Source of the DNA: Campylobacteraceae bacterium
GTDB taxonomy: Bacteria > Campylobacterota > Campylobacteria > Campylobacterales > Campylobacteraceae
DNA: 64,000 nt
NCBI GenBank assembly: GCA_900753405.1
Contig: CAADYZ010000016.1
Coordinates: 28,887 to 92,886, forward strand
Direction of reading: 5' to 3'
Shown here: piece by piece, positions 50,706 to 59,292 of the stretch
Layout: every line of letters starts with the position of its first letter
How positions within the stretch are numbered: position 1 is the first letter of the stretch
Translations under genes and position numbers: made by a program
Notes under the pieces: model-generated
Seen by the model: only the letters and a program-made list of their open reading frames with translations
The model's database searches: none
Told to the model about the DNA's origin: nothing

Positions 50706-51481
50706 TTTACGAAGTGCCAAGCGAGATTGCAAACGCAAACGACTTAGAAGCAAAACTAGCGTTGCTCAAAAGAATTCGCCGAAGTTTTAGCGTTTTTCGC
50801 ATCGACTGCGGCGGCTGCAACGGCTGTGAGATCGAAATTTTTGCCGCCACAACGCCTGAGTATGACCCTGAGCGTTTTGGTTTCAAACTTGTCGCAAACC
50901 CTCGCCACGCCGACATTTTACTCATCACCGGACCTGTGACGCGGCAGATGTATTACCCGCTTTTGCGCGCTTACGAAGCCGCACCTGATCCGAAAATCGT
51001 AGTCAGCGTTGGGGCGTGCGGAAGCGGCGGAATTTTCCACGACTCGTATGCGGTTTGGGGCGGCGTGCAAAAGCTCTTGCCTGTGGATGTTTTCGTCCCG
51101 GGCTGCCCGCCGCATCCGATCGCGATCTTATACGGCTTGGCGTGCGGACTTGGCTTGGTGGAGCAAAAACTCGCCTTGCAAAGCGAGAAAAATGACGAGG
51201 CGATGCCAAAGATTTTTGAAAAAAGCGTTGTCGGCGACATCTCGTTTGAAAGGGACGCGCTGGTTTATGCGAAGCAGCTTTTTGGCTACACACGCGGACG
51301 CGAACTCGCGCGCGAATTTCTCGCCGCACTCAGCAGCTGCAAGACGCCAACGAACGCCACAGAGGCTAGTCGAAGCGTGCAAAACGCCATCGCCAAAGCC
51401 GATGACCCTCGCACGAAAGAGTGTTTGGGACTGCTTTTTGAGGAGATTTACAAGCCGCGTTTTGCCAAAGAGGAAAACTAA
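50702..51481 (+). CDS. hyfI: Hyf hydrogenase small subunit HyfI
   Basis: NuoB/HycG-like [4Fe-4S] subunit next to the nickel site. CGGCNGCEIEIFA, VGACGSGGIF and VPGCPPHP supply the cluster cysteines. 259 residues; the last 90 are an extra region after the core. Last gene of the hyf operon, followed by a strong hairpin. No hyfR, focA or fdhF-like gene is adjacent. Confidence 0.94.
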   Translation: MIYEVPSEIANANDLEAKLALLKRIRRSFSVFRIDCGGCNGCEIEIFAATTPEYDPERFGFKLVANPRHADILLITGPVTRQMYYPLLRAYEAAPDPKIVVSVGACGSGGIFHDSYAVWGGVQKLLPVDVFVPGCPPHPIAILYGLACGLGLVEQKLALQSEKNDEAMPKIFEKSVVGDISFERDALVYAKQLFGYTRGRELAREFLAALSSCKTPTNATEASRSVQNAIAKADDPRTKECLGLLFEEIYKPRFAKEEN

Positions 51482-51488
51482 ATTTTGG

Positions 51489-51532
51489 GCTAAATCGCGC
51501 TAAATTGGCTCGGCGGTTTAGCGCGATTTAGC
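51489..51532 (+). terminator. Strong hairpin after the hyf operon
   Basis: GCTAAATCGCGCTAAA (51489-51504) and TTTAGCGCGATTTAGC (51517-51532) are perfect 16-bp arms with a 12-base loop. A T-rich but not pure T stretch follows. Probable operon terminator or 3'-end stabiliser. Confidence 0.75.
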
Positions 51533-51582
51533 TCTCCTGTCTTTCACTCGCCTTTTACACGCGGTTTTGCGAAGCGTTGAGT

Positions 51583-51600
51583 TTCAAATTCGGTTTTCGC
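51583..51600. repeat. Dispersed repeat copy downstream of hyf
   Basis: TTCAAATTCGGTTTTCGC in the spacer between convergent hyfI and dnaB. Confidence 0.78.
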
Positions 51601-51635
51601 AAAATCGCAGTTTAAAATTCGCCGTTTGCAAAAAT

Positions 51636-51659
51636 GTCAAAACCAAATTTGATTTTGAC
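51636..51659. repeat. 24-bp dispersed repeat before the dnaB end
   Basis: GTCAAAACCAAA with TTTGATTTTGAC forms a near-perfect palindrome. Confidence 0.85.
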
Positions 51660-51686
51660 AAATCCGCATTTTGCCCGCCGCTAACT

Positions 51687-53132
51687 TCACTCCTTAAACT
51701 CCGCCTGCATCACAGGCTCAGTCGCAAAATCCTTAAACCGCGTAAAGCCAGACTCGTAGATGAGCTTGATCGTCCCAAGCGGTCCGTTGCGGTTTTTGCC
51801 GACAATGATCTCCGCCTCCTCGCCGTTTGGATTACGCGTGAAAGTCGGCATCTGCTCGTTAAACTCCACACCCTGCTCTGCCGCTTTTGCCCGTTTTGCG
51901 GCGTAACGCTCCTTTGCCTCGCTCTCTTTATAAACATCGTCACGATAAACAAACATAATCGTATCCGCGTCTTGCTCGATGCTCCCACTTTCGCGCAAAT
52001 CACTCAGCATTGGACGCTTGTTTGCCCTGCTTTCAAGGTTACGATTTAGCTGCGAAAGCGCGATAATCGGCATATCCAGCTCCCTCGCAAGAAGCTTCAA
52101 ACCGCGCGAAATTTCGCCGATCTGCAAGTGCCGCTCGTTGTAGTTTGCCGTGTTAGTCATCAATCCGATGTAGTCGATGACGCAAAGGCGGATCTGCGGA
52201 TGCTGCATTTTCAGCCGCCGCAAAATCGTCCGAACCTGCAAAACGCCGACATTCGCGCTGTCATAAACCCAAAATGGCTTTTTGCTGATGCGGTCTGCTA
52301 CTTGCGAAAGCTCAGAAGCAGCGTAGTCGTCAAGCTCGACATTGAAAAGATTGGTCAGTTTGATGTCCTTTGACTCCAAACTCATCAGACGATACATCAA
52401 CTGAGTCGCGGGCATTTCCAGCGAGAAAAAGACAACGCCGATGTCGCGCGCAAGCACACGCGAGGCGATGTTTAACGCAAAGGCGGTCTTGCCCATTCCC
52501 GGACGCGCCGCCACGATGATCAAATCCCCGCCCTTAAAGCCGCCCAAACTCTCGTCCATCTCCCCATAACCCGTATAAACCCGCGAAGTCGCGTTCATCG
52601 GGTCTTTCTTCTCGTTTGCGATCTGCGTCATCTCCGCAAACGCCTGCTCGATGATCGTCTGTGCGTTTTTCACCTCGCCACTACTTTTTGAATCCACCAA
52701 GCTGTAAATCTCTTGACTCACCTCATCGACAATCTCCTGACTCGACTTTGTCGAAGTGACGATCTCTGGAATCTTCTGCGTAGCGTATAAAATCGCCCTT
52801 TTTGTCGCCCGCTCTTTTAGCTCCAAAGCGTATTTTTCAACCGGAATTAGCGAAGAGGTCTCCAAAATTTTGTTAAAAACCTCGTCATTAAACAGCGCCC
52901 CGAGCCGCTTTCTCACAAAAGTCGCGTCAATCGGCTCGTTAAACTGCTGACAAAGTGCCATCGCGTTGAAAATCTCGCCGTGTCTCTCCTCAAAAAAGTC
53001 ATCCGCCTTCAAAATCCCGCTTACGATCGAAAAATTCTCCTCTGGCTGAAAGAGGATCGAAGAGAGGATCGAAACCTCCAAGTCGCAGTCATAAAGCGAG
53101 TTTGGGGTGATTTTAGTTGTTTTACGCGCCAT
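51687..53132 (-). CDS. dnaB: Replicative DNA helicase DnaB
   Basis: Hexameric helicase of the replication fork. N-terminal domain (EVSILSSILFQPEENF), then RecA-like core with Walker A ARPGMGKTAFAL and Walker B VCVIDYIGLM-type segment (LCVIDYIGLM), and the DnaB arginine/H4 region SQLNRNLESRANKRPMLSDL. 481 residues, no intein. ATG 53132 after AGGAG. Confidence 0.94.
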   Translation of the reverse strand: MARKTTKITPNSLYDCDLEVSILSSILFQPEENFSIVSGILKADDFFEERHGEIFNAMALCQQFNEPIDATFVRKRLGALFNDEVFNKILETSSLIPVEKYALELKERATKRAILYATQKIPEIVTSTKSSQEIVDEVSQEIYSLVDSKSSGEVKNAQTIIEQAFAEMTQIANEKKDPMNATSRVYTGYGEMDESLGGFKGGDLIIVAARPGMGKTAFALNIASRVLARDIGVVFFSLEMPATQLMYRLMSLESKDIKLTNLFNVELDDYAASELSQVADRISKKPFWVYDSANVGVLQVRTILRRLKMQHPQIRLCVIDYIGLMTNTANYNERHLQIGEISRGLKLLARELDMPIIALSQLNRNLESRANKRPMLSDLRESGSIEQDADTIMFVYRDDVYKESEAKERYAAKRAKAAEQGVEFNEQMPTFTRNPNGEEAEIIVGKNRNGPLGTIKLIYESGFTRFKDFATEPVMQAEFKE

Positions 53133-53424
53133 CTTTTCTCCTAAAATGCCTAAAATGTCAAAACCAAATTTGGCTGAGTTTAAAGTTGTTTTTAGCCACC
53201 AAATTTAAATTCCAACCGCCGAATTTGAGTCGCCGCCGTGAATTTCAAACCGCCGCTTTCTTGCTGCCAAACTTCAACGCCAACCGCCGAGTTTTAACCG
53301 CTCTTTTCTTGCCGCAACCAAATTTGAAACCAACAAATTTAAACTAGCGGCGAATTCGCGCTCGCCGTTAAACGCCGCCGACCGCCAAATTTCAAACCAA
53401 CCGCAAAGCTCAGAACCACCGAAA
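53133..53424. repeat. Gene-free spacer of degenerate AACCGCC / AAATTT repeats
   Basis: No gene is seen. One clean dispersed repeat is at 53157-53174. The rest is built from loosely repeated units such as CAACCGCCGAATTT, CAAACCGCC and CAAATTTAAA on the plus strand, like worn-down copies of the motif. Confidence 0.6.
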
Positions 53425-54096
53425 CTAGCGGTTTTTCAACGCGAGCGTCACCGCCTCAACTAGGTCCGCCTCGCCCTTTAAATGCTCGAAATTCACTAGC
53501 CACTTCCCACCGACAATCACCGCTGGCGTGCCAGTCTTCTCGACAATGCTAAGCGTCTTTTTGATCCGTGCGATATACTCCGCGCTCTTTGCGTCCTCAG
53601 CCGCACTTCGCCTAACCTCTTCGATCGTCAAAAACGGCAGTCGTGACGCATCTTGCAAGGTTTTTAAGCCGATGTTGTAAAAGGTCTGCGGCTCACGCAC
53701 GCCCTGCTCAAAAATCGCCCCAAAATGCGCCACCGCAAGTTTGTATTGAGCCGAGTTTGTCTTAAACATATCCACCCCGCGCGCCTCGTCAAGCTTTCTT
53801 GCGTAAGCCCACATCGCATAATCATCTCCGCCCTCAACCGCCTGTAACATCTGCCACTGCTCGACCTTCACGCGCGGGTCGATGCCAGCGATCAACTCCC
53901 ACGAGCCTTGCTTGAAGTGAGCGTAACAATGGCTGCAAAAGACGCTAAAAAGCACGACTATTTTATCCTCAAAGCCGACAAGTCGCTCTTTTTTGTCCAA
54001 AAGCGTAAGGCGTTTGTCGTTAAGTTGCGCACCAAAAACGCCACTCACGCCGAGCATCAAACATAAAATCAACGCAAAAATTCGAGTAAGTTTCAT
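53425..54096 (-). CDS. dsbA: DsbA-type thiol:disulfide oxidoreductase
   Basis: Periplasmic thioredoxin-fold protein that forms disulfides in exported proteins. A signal peptide (residues 1-23) precedes the fold; the active site is CSHC at residues 54-57 and the cis-proline loop is TGTPAVIVGG. CSHC differs from the CPHC of E. coli DsbA. ATG 54096 with AAAGG upstream gives 223 residues. It stands alone between the repeat-rich spacer and groES. Confidence 0.85.
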   Translation of the reverse strand: MKLTRIFALILCLMLGVSGVFGAQLNDKRLTLLDKKERLVGFEDKIVVLFSVFCSHCYAHFKQGSWELIAGIDPRVKVEQWQMLQAVEGGDDYAMWAYARKLDEARGVDMFKTNSAQYKLAVAHFGAIFEQGVREPQTFYNIGLKTLQDASRLPFLTIEEVRRSAAEDAKSAEYIARIKKTLSIVEKTGTPAVIVGGKWLVNFEHLKGEADLVEAVTLALKNR

Positions 54097-54157
54097 CTTC
54101 AACCTTTGTGTTTTGTAAAATGGGTGATTTTAGCATTTTATTTTTAAAATTGTCCAA

Positions 54158-54175
54158 ATCAAATTTGGTTTTGAC
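54158..54175. repeat. Dispersed repeat copy between dsbA and groES
   Basis: ATCAAATTTGGTTTTGAC in the divergent spacer. Confidence 0.82.
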
Positions 54176-54236
54176 AAAATTTTAGTTAGCAAATTTGCTG
54201 TGGATGTGCTAAAATTTAGTTAAATTTAAGTCAAGT

Positions 54237-54246
54237 ATTGCTAAAT
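54237..54246 (+). promoter_or_regulatory. Extended -10 box of groESL
   Basis: ATTGCTAAAT: TG-N-TAAAT just upstream of the CIRCE-like element, so transcription would start inside the operator. Confidence 0.5.
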
Positions 54247-54247
54247 T

Positions 54248-54274
54248 TCGTCACTCAAAACACAAGAGTGCTAA
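54248..54274 (+). promoter_or_regulatory. Degenerate CIRCE operator (HrcA site) before groES
   Basis: The right half GAGTGCTAA (54266-54274) is exact. The left half keeps only CACTC (54252-54256) of the usual nine bases, with the correct nine-base spacer. HrcA repression under non-heat-shock conditions is the likely meaning. Confidence 0.7.
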
Positions 54275-54300
54275 TTTTAAACTACTTTTAAGGAGAGGAA

Positions 54301-54564
54301 ATGGAGTTCAAACCATTAGGCAAACGCATTTTAGTTGAGGCAACTGAGGAGGTCAAAACCACCGCCAGCGGGATCATCATCCCAGACAACGCAGCAAAAG
54401 AAAAACCTCAAACGGGCAAAGTCGTTGCGGTTTCAAGCGAAGTTAGCGATGTCGCAAACGGCGAAGTCGTGGTTTTTGCAAAATACAGCGGCAGCGAGGT
54501 GAATCTTGACGGCAAGAAATTCATCGTGTTAAATGTCGAAGATGTTTTAGGCGTGATTAAATAA
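54301..54564 (+). CDS. groES: Co-chaperonin GroES
   Basis: Heptameric lid of the GroEL chamber. MEFKPLGKRILVEATEEVKTT, the mobile loop TASGIIIPDNAAKEKPQ, and VLGVIK at the end are typical. 87 residues. ATG 54301 after AAGGAGAGG; groEL follows after 12 bases. Confidence 0.96.
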   Translation: MEFKPLGKRILVEATEEVKTTASGIIIPDNAAKEKPQTGKVVAVSSEVSDVANGEVVVFAKYSGSEVNLDGKKFIVLNVEDVLGVIK

Positions 54565-54576
54565 AAAGGAGAGAAA

Positions 54577-56214
54577 ATGGCAAAGAATATTATTTTCGCA
54601 GACGAGGCAAGAAACAAACTTTTCGCAGGCGTTAGCAAGCTTAATGACGCGGTAAAAGTGACGATGGGACCGCGCGGGCGCAATGTTTTGATCCAAAAAA
54701 GCTTTGGCGCACCAACAATCACAAAAGACGGCGTAAGCGTTGCAAAAGAGGTCGAGTTGAAAGACGCAGTTGAGAATATGGGCGCGCAGCTTGTCCGCGA
54801 GGTTGCTAGCAAGACCAACGACCAAGCAGGTGATGGCACAACGACAGCGACCGTGCTAGCACACGCAATCTTCAAAGAGGGCTTACGAAACATCACCGCA
54901 GGCGCAAATCCGATCGAAGTTAAACGCGGTATGGACAAGTTTGCTGAGGCGGTGATCGAGGCGTTAAAAGGCGCGGCTAAAAAGGTGGATGGCAAAAAAG
55001 AGATCGCACAAGTTGCGACAATCTCAGCCAACAACGACACAAGCGTGGGCGAGCTAATTGCAAATGCGATGGAGAAAGTCGGCAAAGACGGCGTCATCAC
55101 CGTTGAAGAAGCAAAGAGCATCAACGACGAGCTAAATGTTGTCGAGGGAATGCAGTTTGACCGCGGCTACCTCAGCCCTTACTTCATCACAAACGCCGAG
55201 AAAATGCAAGTTGAGCTAACTGCGCCGCTAATTTTATTGTTTGACAAAAAAATCTCAAACCTAAAAGACCTTTTGCCAGTTTTAGAGCAAGTTCAAAAGA
55301 CAGGCAAACCACTTTTGATCATTGCTGAGGATATCGAAGGCGAGGCGTTGGCGACTTTGGTTGTCAATAAACTTCGCGGCGTGCTAAACATCTCAGCTGT
55401 AAAAGCACCGGGCTTTGGCGACAGACGCAAGGCGATGCTTGAAGACATCGCGATCCTAACAGGCGGCGCGGTGATCAGCGAAGAGCTTGGCAGGACATTA
55501 GAGAGTGCCTCGCTTGCGGATTTAGGGCAAGCTGAGCGCGTTGTCATCGACAAAGACAACACGACAATCGTCAATGGCGGCGGCGAAAAGGCGAGGATCG
55601 AGGCGAGGATCGGCGAGATTAAGACGCAAATCGGCGTGACAACTAGCGACTATGACCGCGAAAAACTCCAAGAGAGGCTTGCAAAACTTGCAGGCGGCGT
55701 TGCGGTGATCAAAGTTGGTGCGGCTACTGAGACTGAGATGAAAGAGAAAAAAGACCGCGTGGATGACGCGCTTAACGCGACAAAAGCAGCCGTTGAAGAA
55801 GGAATTGTCATCGGCGGTGGCGCGGCGATCGTCAAGGCGGCAAAAGGCGTTAGCCTAAATCTTAGCGGAGATGAGAAAATCGGCGCAGACATCATCGCTC
55901 GCGCACTTTTTGCACCGCTTAAACAGATCGCGACTAACGCAGGCTTTGACGCAGGCGTTGTGGCAAATCGCGTAGCTAGCGAAAACTGCCCGAACCTTGG
56001 CTTCAACGCTGCTAGTGGCGAGTTTGTGGATATGTTCGAAGCAGGGATCATCGACCCAGTTAAAGTAAGCCGCATCGCACTTCAAAACGCTGTTAGTGTA
56101 GCGAGCCTGCTTCTTACAACTGAGGCAAGCATCAACGAGATCAAAGAGGACAAACCTGCGATGCCTGATATGGGCGGTATGGGTGGAATGGGCGGTATGG
56201 GCGGAATGATGTAG
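54577..56214 (+). CDS. groEL: Chaperonin GroEL
   Basis: ATP-driven protein-folding chaperonin, 545 residues. Nucleotide site DGTTTATVLAHAI with GAGDGTTT-like loop (QAGDGTTT), apical-domain and equatorial motifs in normal order, and the flexible C-terminus GGMGGMGGMGGMM. ATG 54577 after AAAAGGAGAG. Single groESL operon under the CIRCE-like site. Confidence 0.97.
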   Translation: MAKNIIFADEARNKLFAGVSKLNDAVKVTMGPRGRNVLIQKSFGAPTITKDGVSVAKEVELKDAVENMGAQLVREVASKTNDQAGDGTTTATVLAHAIFKEGLRNITAGANPIEVKRGMDKFAEAVIEALKGAAKKVDGKKEIAQVATISANNDTSVGELIANAMEKVGKDGVITVEEAKSINDELNVVEGMQFDRGYLSPYFITNAEKMQVELTAPLILLFDKKISNLKDLLPVLEQVQKTGKPLLIIAEDIEGEALATLVVNKLRGVLNISAVKAPGFGDRRKAMLEDIAILTGGAVISEELGRTLESASLADLGQAERVVIDKDNTTIVNGGGEKARIEARIGEIKTQIGVTTSDYDREKLQERLAKLAGGVAVIKVGAATETEMKEKKDRVDDALNATKAAVEEGIVIGGGAAIVKAAKGVSLNLSGDEKIGADIIARALFAPLKQIATNAGFDAGVVANRVASENCPNLGFNAASGEFVDMFEAGIIDPVKVSRIALQNAVSVASLLLTTEASINEIKEDKPAMPDMGGMGGMGGMGGMM

Positions 56215-56246
56215 CATTCGCGCCACGGGCAGGTTGCGACTCGCCT

Positions 56247-56278
56247 AGCTTGACTCCTGCTTTGGGGTCAAGCTTTTT
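56247..56278 (+). terminator. Intrinsic terminator of groESL
   Basis: AGCTTGAC (56247-56254) pairs with GTCAAGCT (56267-56274), followed by a T-run. Confidence 0.85.
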
Positions 56279-56279
56279 G

Positions 56280-56810
56280 TTTCTTCTTAACTTTTCTTCT
56301 TTTTTCCGTTTTTTTCGTTTTTTTGGTGACGGCGTTGGTAGTTTGAGTCGTTAAAGTTCAAATTTAGTTTTTTGCAAGTCAAATTCTCTTTTCGCAAAAT
56401 GTCAAAAGCGAATTTGACTTACGCTTTTTTCGTGGCGGTTGGTTTGTCGGTGAATTTTTCAAGGCAGAGAAAAGTTTGGCGTTGTATATGGACTTTGCAA
56501 GCTGTAAAGTGCAGGTGGCTTGGAAATTTTCTTGGCGTTTTCTTTGGTTTTCTTGGTGTTTCGCGGCGGCTTTAATTTTGCAAATTTTGGCGTTTGCGAG
56601 TTGTTGGTTTGACGACAAACGCCGATCGGCTGCGGTTGAAGCTCGGTGGCGTGGCGGTTTTTTCATAAAATCGGATTTAGCAAAACACCCTGTAAAAAAG
56701 CTCGGCGGCGTGATTGCAAAAACCAAATTTGATTTTTGCAAGCCAAATTCGCTTTTTACAAAATGTCAAAACCGAATTTGAGAACGCGTTTTCGGGCGTC
56801 AAACTCGCCG
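56280..56810. repeat. Gene-free spacer flanked by two copies of a composite repeat
   Basis: I see no credible gene in this stretch. A composite repeat occurs near both ends: about 56368-56420 and 56733-56781. Both read TTTTTGCAAG-YCAAATTC, then CTTTT, then CAAAATGTCAAAA and CGAATTTGA. The middle is G/T-rich on the plus strand and could be a decayed gene, for instance a one-helix frame near 56476-56781, but start and composition do not support it. Confidence 0.65.
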
Positions 56811-58016
56811 CTAACCGCCGATCTGATGCATATTCCGCCCAGCCTTGCTAAGCTTGTTTGCGCCCAGCTCATCGTGCTCTTTTGGCTTAGAGAAGATCGC
56901 CCGTTGCAAAACCTCGAACATCCCCTCTTCGCTCAGCCCTTTTAGACTGATCTCCTCAGACGAGTGAAGGCAGGGCTTGATCTTCCCGTCAGAGGTGAGG
57001 CGAATTCGGTTGCACGAGGCGCAAAAATGCTCGCTGACGGGGCTGATGAGTCCGATGTTTGCAAGGGCGTTTTTGAGCCTAACAAGTCGTGCGGTTGAGC
57101 CAAAAGCGGCTTGTGCAGGAGTCAAAACTCCTTGCATTTGCTCTAAAATCTGAGCCACAAAAGCCGACTTTTGGCGAGGAGTTTTTGCCGTTAGCGCAGT
57201 TTTATCTAAAAACTGCTTAAACTCCGTGTTACAAAGCTTTTGCGAAGTTTTATTAGTCGTTTTAGGGACTATATTCGTCTCTTTTGGGAGCAAATTTATC
57301 TCTTGCGAAGGGTCAAAAGAGGCGAGGTTGCAAAGAAGTGTATTTTGCAGCTCCTCTCCAAACTCGCCTCTTAAAACCGCCTCTTTTAGCCGTTGCAAAG
57401 CAAGCGTGTAAGGCACAAACGCCTCCTTGCCAAACACACCAAGCATCGGCATCAGCTCGATAAACCGCACATCCGTTGGCTGCCTTAGCGTCAAAGCAGC
57501 AAGGCGACTCACCTCGTCGTCATTAAACCCGCCGATCAAAACAGAGTTAATCTTCACGCTTTTAAACCCAACGCCGAGCGCCGCCTCAACGCCGCGCAGC
57601 ACATCCTTCAACTCGCCAACGCGCGTAATGTGGCGAAATTTCGCCTCGTCTAGCGTGTCAAGACTGATGTTTAAATATTCCACGCCCGCCGCCTTCAAAT
57701 CGGCTGCCATTTTAGAGAGCAAAACGCCGTTAGTCGTCACGCAGACTTTGTTGATCCCCTCAATCTGCGCGATTTTACCGACAAGTTTGACGACATCCTT
57801 CTTCACCAGCGGTTCGCCGCCCGTTAGGCGAATTTTGCTCACGCCAAGCCTCGCTGCTGCCCTCGCCGCCGCGACAATCTCCTCAAAACTCATCATCTCC
57901 GCGTGCGACTTTTTCACCACGCCACACTCAGGCATACAATACACGCAACGCAGGTTGCAAAGCTCGGTTAAGGAGATGCGAAGGTAGTTGATCTCGCGGT
58001 TAAACTGGTCTCTCAC
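56811..58016 (-). CDS. moaA: GTP 3',8-cyclase MoaA with large internal insertion
   Basis: Radical-SAM enzyme of molybdopterin synthesis. The SAM cluster is CNLRCVYC (Cys20, 24, 27); the second cluster is FCASCNRIRLTSDGKIKPC (Cys332, 335, 349); the chain ends in the conserved IGG. 401 residues against about 320-330 for most relatives: residues about 218-305 are an extra Thr/Lys/Gln/Asn-rich stretch before the second cluster. GTG 58016 overlaps the moaC stop as GTGA and has AAAGGATC upstream. Confidence 0.9.
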   Translation of the reverse strand: MRDQFNREINYLRISLTELCNLRCVYCMPECGVVKKSHAEMMSFEEIVAAARAAARLGVSKIRLTGGEPLVKKDVVKLVGKIAQIEGINKVCVTTNGVLLSKMAADLKAAGVEYLNISLDTLDEAKFRHITRVGELKDVLRGVEAALGVGFKSVKINSVLIGGFNDDEVSRLAALTLRQPTDVRFIELMPMLGVFGKEAFVPYTLALQRLKEAVLRGEFGEELQNTLLCNLASFDPSQEINLLPKETNIVPKTTNKTSQKLCNTEFKQFLDKTALTAKTPRQKSAFVAQILEQMQGVLTPAQAAFGSTARLVRLKNALANIGLISPVSEHFCASCNRIRLTSDGKIKPCLHSSEEISLKGLSEEGMFEVLQRAIFSKPKEHDELGANKLSKAGRNMHQIGG

Positions 58017-58510
58017 GCTTGATCCTTTGCGACAAAGTCGCCGCTCTTGCCGCCGCTTTTTGAAAGCAGGCAAATGCCCTCGATGAGCATTGTTTTATCC
58101 ACCGCTTTGACCATATCATAAAACGCCAAAAGCGCCGTGCTAACGCCACAAAGCGCCTCCATCTCCACGCCCGTTTTGCCCTCGCACTTCACCTCGCACT
58201 CGCACCCAACCTCAAACGCGCCGTCTTCTCGCGCGCCACGCGGCTTTTGCCACGAGATTTTCACGCCGCTTAGAAGCAAAATGTGGCACATCGGAATGAG
58301 CTCAAAACAGCGTTTCGCCCCCATCACACCCGCCGTTGTCGCCACCGCAAACACATCGCCTTTTGCGAGCTGAGCGCCGCTAACTGCCTCCCACGCCTTG
58401 GCTGAGAGGATGATCCGCCCTTGCGCGCGCGCCAAGCGGCAAGTCGCCTCTTTTTGCGAAACATCAACCATTTTTGCATTCCCATTTTCGTCAAAATGCG
58501 TCAAACTCAC
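58013..58510 (-). CDS. moaC: Cyclic pyranopterin monophosphate synthase MoaC
   Basis: Works after MoaA to make cyclic pyranopterin monophosphate. LTHFDENGNAKMVDVS, GAKRCFELIPMCHILLL, and GVEMEALCGVSTALLAFYDMVKA with the catalytic region KSGGKSGDF are present. 165 residues. GTG 58510 overlaps the modC stop as GTGA. Confidence 0.95.
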   Translation of the reverse strand: MSLTHFDENGNAKMVDVSQKEATCRLARAQGRIILSAKAWEAVSGAQLAKGDVFAVATTAGVMGAKRCFELIPMCHILLLSGVKISWQKPRGAREDGAFEVGCECEVKCEGKTGVEMEALCGVSTALLAFYDMVKAVDKTMLIEGICLLSKSGGKSGDFVAKDQA

Positions 58511-59292
58511 GCTCTCTCCTTTGTTAATTTGTCAAAAACCAAATTTGATTTTAACGCTTCGATCTCCCTGCGTCCAAAGTCACAAAAGGCGATCAGCTTC
58601 CTAGACGCCTCGCTCTTTGGCGTAGTTAAAATCTCACCAACCGCCCCGCTCTCAACGACTGCGCCTTCGTCAAAAACCGCCATTTTCTCGCACAAAAAGT
58701 AGATCTCGTTGATGTTGTGCGACACGACAATCCCGCCTCTGTTAAAACTCCTAATCTGCTCTGCCAAGCCCTGTGCTAACTGCCATTTCAAAAAGGCGTC
58801 AAGTGCCGAAAACGGCTCGTCAAGCAGCAAAAATTCAGGCTCATTCACGACAATCCTCGCAAGCCCAACTCGCTGCTGCTGTCCGCCGCTGATCTCACAC
58901 GGCAAGGCGTTTGCAACGGCGTTTAAACCAAATTTGTTTAACGCCTCTTGCGTTTTTGCCACGCGCGCCTCCTTGCAAAGTGCCGCATTTGTGCTAACGA
59001 AGATGTTTTGTGCGACACTCATCTGCGGAAAAAGTGCGTAATTTTGAAACAAATAGCCGATGCGGCGTTGTTGGGGCGTGAGGTTTGTCTTTGTGCGGCT
59101 GTTAAAAAGCGTTTTGCCGTCTAGTTCTATGACGCCGCTATCAGGCGTTTGCAAGCCCGCGATACACTTCAAGCTCATCGACTTTCCGCTGCCACTTGCG
59201 CCCAAAAAGCCGAGCAACTCGCCGCCTTTTACCTCAACTTCTACTTCCAAACAAAAGGCGTCAAGGCGTTTTTTGAAGCTAGCTTTTAACAT
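58507..59292 (-). CDS. modC: Molybdate ABC transporter ATP-binding protein ModC-like
   Basis: ATPase of the molybdate importer. Walker A GASGSGKS, QNYALFPQ, signature ISGGQQQR and Walker B FLLLDEPFSALD are visible; there is no C-terminal TOBE/molybdate-binding domain (261 residues only), as in other short ModC proteins. The last residues LKSNLVFDKLTKERA come from the repeat at 58531-58555. ATG 59292 lies after an AAAAGGGGC ribosome site. Confidence 0.88.
   Translation of the reverse strand: MLKASFKKRLDAFCLEVEVEVKGGELLGFLGASGSGKSMSLKCIAGLQTPDSGVIELDGKTLFNSRTKTNLTPQQRRIGYLFQNYALFPQMSVAQNIFVSTNAALCKEARVAKTQEALNKFGLNAVANALPCEISGGQQQRVGLARIVVNEPEFLLLDEPFSALDAFLKWQLAQGLAEQIRSFNRGGIVVSHNINEIYFLCEKMAVFDEGAVVESGAVGEILTTPKSEASRKLIAFCDFGRREIEALKSNLVFDKLTKERA
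58531..58555. repeat. Dispersed repeat copy at the modC 3' end
   Basis: GTCAAAAACCAAA plus TTTGATTTTAAC, read as LKSNLVFD near the C-terminus. Confidence 0.8.

Noticed and set aside
56476..56781. A 101-codon frame with hydrophobic stretch after groEL
   Set aside because: Start is not ATG, composition is Trp/Arg-biased and its end is repeat-coded; could at most be a remnant.
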